Below are positions 5,700 to 7,354 of a stretch of 7,354 nucleotides of DNA, piece after piece; within the stretch, counting starts at the first letter, position 1; every line of letters begins with the position of its first letter. The position numbers and the translations under genes were made by a program. The notes under the pieces were generated by a model. That model saw nothing but the letters and a program-made list of their open reading frames with translations, ran no database searches and had not been told where the DNA came from. The stretch lies in contig JABGUA010000067.1 in the NCBI GenBank assembly GCA_018646825.1, positions 1 to 7,354 on the forward strand, read 5' to 3'. Source of the DNA: Piscirickettsiaceae bacterium (GTDB lineage Bacteria; Pseudomonadota; Gammaproteobacteria; Nitrosococcales; Methylophagaceae).

Positions 5700-6530
5700 A
5701 TGAAAATAGAACAGGCCTTGGAGATAGGCAAGCAAGCCTTATCGAATTCAGAAACTTCCCTGATAGATTGTCAATTTTTACTCTGCCATCTTTTACAATG
5801 TAATTTAACTTATTTACACACTTGGCCAGATAAAAAGCTGACGGAACAGCAGCAACAAACCTATTCTATCTATTTAAAAGAGCGTATTAAAGGGCGGCCG
5901 GTTGCCCATATTATTGGTCAGCGAGGCTTTTGGTCTCTCAATTTAAAAGTCAGTTCAGAGACTTTGATTCCAAGACCAGACACAGAAGCGTTAGTGAGTG
6001 CCGCATTGGAGAAAATAAAGCCAAGTATGGTCATTGCTGATTTAGGGACGGGCGCAGGGGGCGTTGCACTCGCGCTCGCCTCGGAGAGGTCGGATGTAAA
6101 GGTGGTTGCAACAGATTTTTCAGCGTCTGCCTTGGTAGTAGCAAGACAGAATATGATGGATTGTCAGCTTATGAATGTCGCATTATGGCAAGGCGATTGG
6201 TTATCCGCTGTTGCCGACAAGAGTCTTGACATGATTGTCAGTAACCCACCTTACATTGAATCAAACGATCCTCACTTACAACAAGGAGATGTCCGTTTTG
6301 AGCCGTTATCGGCTCTAATATCAGGCAGTGATGGCCTCGATGATATTCGTGTGATTGGACAACAGGCGCAGCGTTGTTTAAAGCCAGCATCTTGGTTGTT
6401 GGTAGAGCATGGTTACCAACAGGCAGAACAAGTAAACGCCATTTTTCTACAAGTTGGATTAACTAAAATTGAAACTATCCAAGACTATGGCAATAACGAT
6501 AGAGTCACGATAGCGCAACAGCCGCTATAA
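5700..6530 (+). CDS. prmC: Peptide chain release factor N5-glutamine methyltransferase PrmC (HemK)
   Basis: A SAM-dependent cytoplasmic methyltransferase that modifies the Gln of the GGQ motif in release factors RF1 and RF2, needed for efficient termination. The 276 residues match E. coli PrmC (277). The N-terminal helical release-factor-binding domain (about 1-75) ends with KGRPVAHIIGQRGFW (64-78). The Rossmann domain has LIPRPDTE (89-96), the SAM loop ADLGTGAGGVALALA (113-127), the diagnostic SNPPYI (181-186) that binds the substrate Gln, and LLVEHGYQQ (233-241). Unlike many genomes, prfA is not directly upstream; the response-regulator gene is, 6 bases away. The ATG has no recognisable Shine-Dalgarno sequence, so translation probably relies on ribosomes finishing the upstream gene. 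The start fits the family alignment. Confidence 0.96.
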   Translation: MKIEQALEIGKQALSNSETSLIDCQFLLCHLLQCNLTYLHTWPDKKLTEQQQQTYSIYLKERIKGRPVAHIIGQRGFWSLNLKVSSETLIPRPDTEALVSAALEKIKPSMVIADLGTGAGGVALALASERSDVKVVATDFSASALVVARQNMMDCQLMNVALWQGDWLSAVADKSLDMIVSNPPYIESNDPHLQQGDVRFEPLSALISGSDGLDDIRVIGQQAQRCLKPASWLLVEHGYQQAEQVNAIFLQVGLTKIETIQDYGNNDRVTIAQQPL

Positions 6531-6563
6531 TGGTGAGATGAAAGCAATAGGAAATCACATCAA

Positions 6564-7316
6564 ATGAACGACGCGCAATTGCTTCGTTATAGCCGACAAG
6601 TCCTTTTGCCTCAAATTGACTTTGATGGTCAGCAGTTATTGCTAGATAGCCATGTTTTGATTATTGGTCTTGGCGGATTGGGCTCACCGGTCGCACTTTA
6701 TTTAGCTGCAGCAGGGGTAGGGCAATTAACGTTGGTCGATGATGATATTGTCGAAGTATCAAACTTACAGCGTCAAATTATCCATCGGGAAATTGCTATT
6801 GGGGAGAGTAAAGTCACGTCAGCAGCCGAGAGCATATCGGGAATCAATAGCGAAATAAAAACCAATCTTATTACCCATCGCCTGACACAGGATGAATTAG
6901 AGCAATGTATTGCAGCAGTGGATGTTGTGGTTGATTGTAGCGATAACTTTGCAACACGATTTTTATTGAATTCCGTGACGCAACAGCTTAAAAAACCCCT
7001 TGTATCAGGTGCGGCAATTAGAATGGAAGGCCAAGTGACGGTGTATGATTCAAGGCAAGAAAATAGCGGCTGTTATCGCTGCTTGTACCAAGATAATGGT
7101 GAATTACAGCAAACCTGTTCTGAAACAGGGGTATTATCGCCATTGTTGGGTGTCATAGGCAGCATTCAAGCAGTCGAAACAGTTAAACTAATTACTAAGA
7201 TTGGCCAATCATTGGCAGGCCGGTTATTGTTATTAGATGCGTTTACAATGCGTTGGCAAGAAATAAAATTAAAACCGAATCCAGACTGTCCAGTCTGTCA
7301 ATCGAGTGACAGATAG
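6564..7316 (+). CDS. moeB: MoeB/ThiF/HesA-family sulfur-carrier adenylyltransferase
   Basis: An E1-like enzyme that activates the C-terminal Gly-Gly of a small sulfur carrier protein (MoaD in molybdopterin synthesis, ThiS in thiamine synthesis) by ATP-dependent adenylylation. The 250 residues match MoeB (249) and ThiF (251). It shows the nucleotide-binding GLGGLGSP (35-42), LVDDDIVEVSNLQRQ (57-71), K83, the DCSDNFATR segment (124-132), CSETGVLSPLLG (185-196), and a zinc site from two CxxC pairs, C170/C173 and C242/C245. No rhodanese domain is attached. The symbol moeB is chosen because prmC-moeB adjacency is common in gammaproteobacteria and no thiamine gene is near; ThiF activity cannot be excluded. 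The start lies 33 bases after prmC with AGGAAA at 6548-6553, a rather long 10-base spacing. Confidence 0.88.
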   Translation: MNDAQLLRYSRQVLLPQIDFDGQQLLLDSHVLIIGLGGLGSPVALYLAAAGVGQLTLVDDDIVEVSNLQRQIIHREIAIGESKVTSAAESISGINSEIKTNLITHRLTQDELEQCIAAVDVVVDCSDNFATRFLLNSVTQQLKKPLVSGAAIRMEGQVTVYDSRQENSGCYRCLYQDNGELQQTCSETGVLSPLLGVIGSIQAVETVKLITKIGQSLAGRLLLLDAFTMRWQEIKLKPNPDCPVCQSSDR

Positions 7317-7348
7317 GCAATTAACATTAATAAAATGATGAGAAAAAA

Positions 7349-7354
7349 ATGACA
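7349..7354 (+). CDS. Possible start of a further gene (runs off the right edge)
   Basis: ATG ACA occupies the last six bases, 32 bases after the moeB stop, behind the weak purine stretch GATGAGAAAAAA. Two earlier ATGs (7335, 7338) share a frame that stops within five codons. Only two codons are visible, so nothing can be said about the product, and this may not be a gene start at all. Confidence 0.25.

Noticed and set aside
6538..6567. Nine-codon ATG frame between prmC and moeB whose stop overlaps the moeB start
   Set aside because: Too short to support as a gene or leader peptide; no codon bias or attenuator structure accompanies it.
7282..7297. Inverted repeat CAGACTG-TC-CAGTCTG near the end of moeB, considered as a terminator
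   Set aside because: It encodes the conserved CPVC zinc motif, the loop is only 2 bases unless the stem is shortened, and no T-run follows.

Overview
The window looks like chromosomal DNA of a gammaproteobacterium with a moderately AT-rich genome. The evidence is an LPS inner-core heptosyltransferase, an RsmE/PrmC/MoeB gene set close in length and motifs to E. coli proteins, and a DUF3301 protein, a family I know mainly from gammaproteobacteria. A marine or methylotrophic lineage such as Methylophaga or another Thiotrichales relative would fit, but this is an impression and not a proven assignment. I see no insertion sequence, phage gene, tRNA, rRNA or CRISPR array. Gene density is high and no gap exceeds 100 bases.

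The layout is two co-directional gene runs diverging from one intergenic region at 3505-3597. The left run is on the minus strand. In transcription order it holds an inositol-monophosphatase-family phosphatase, a PgeF/YfiH-type peptidoglycan editing factor (ATGA overlap with the phosphatase), a ZIP-family metal transporter after a 58-base gap with its own -10-like TATAAT inside a palindrome, waaF, and the first 21 codons of another gene that runs off the left edge. The theme is mostly cell envelope (LPS core, peptidoglycan precursor quality control, metal uptake).

The right run is on the plus strand: rsmE (16S rRNA m3U1498 methyltransferase), a small DUF3301 membrane protein (TAATG junction), an unusual response regulator, prmC (release-factor glutamine methyltransferase) and a moeB/thiF-type adenylyltransferase. 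Junctions are -1, 9, 6 and 33 bases, so the run is probably one transcript. A possible next start codon lies at the extreme right edge.

The least ordinary object is the response regulator at 4644-5693. It has a complete, apparently phosphorylatable receiver domain, then about 190 residues of Q/E/K-rich helical sequence with five copies of a degenerate proline-centred motif. It ends in a single C-terminal hydrophobic segment that should anchor it in the inner membrane. There is no DNA-binding or enzymatic output domain and no histidine kinase in the window. It sits beside a second small membrane protein and between two translation-related methyltransferases. The other genes look like intact, standard members of their families.
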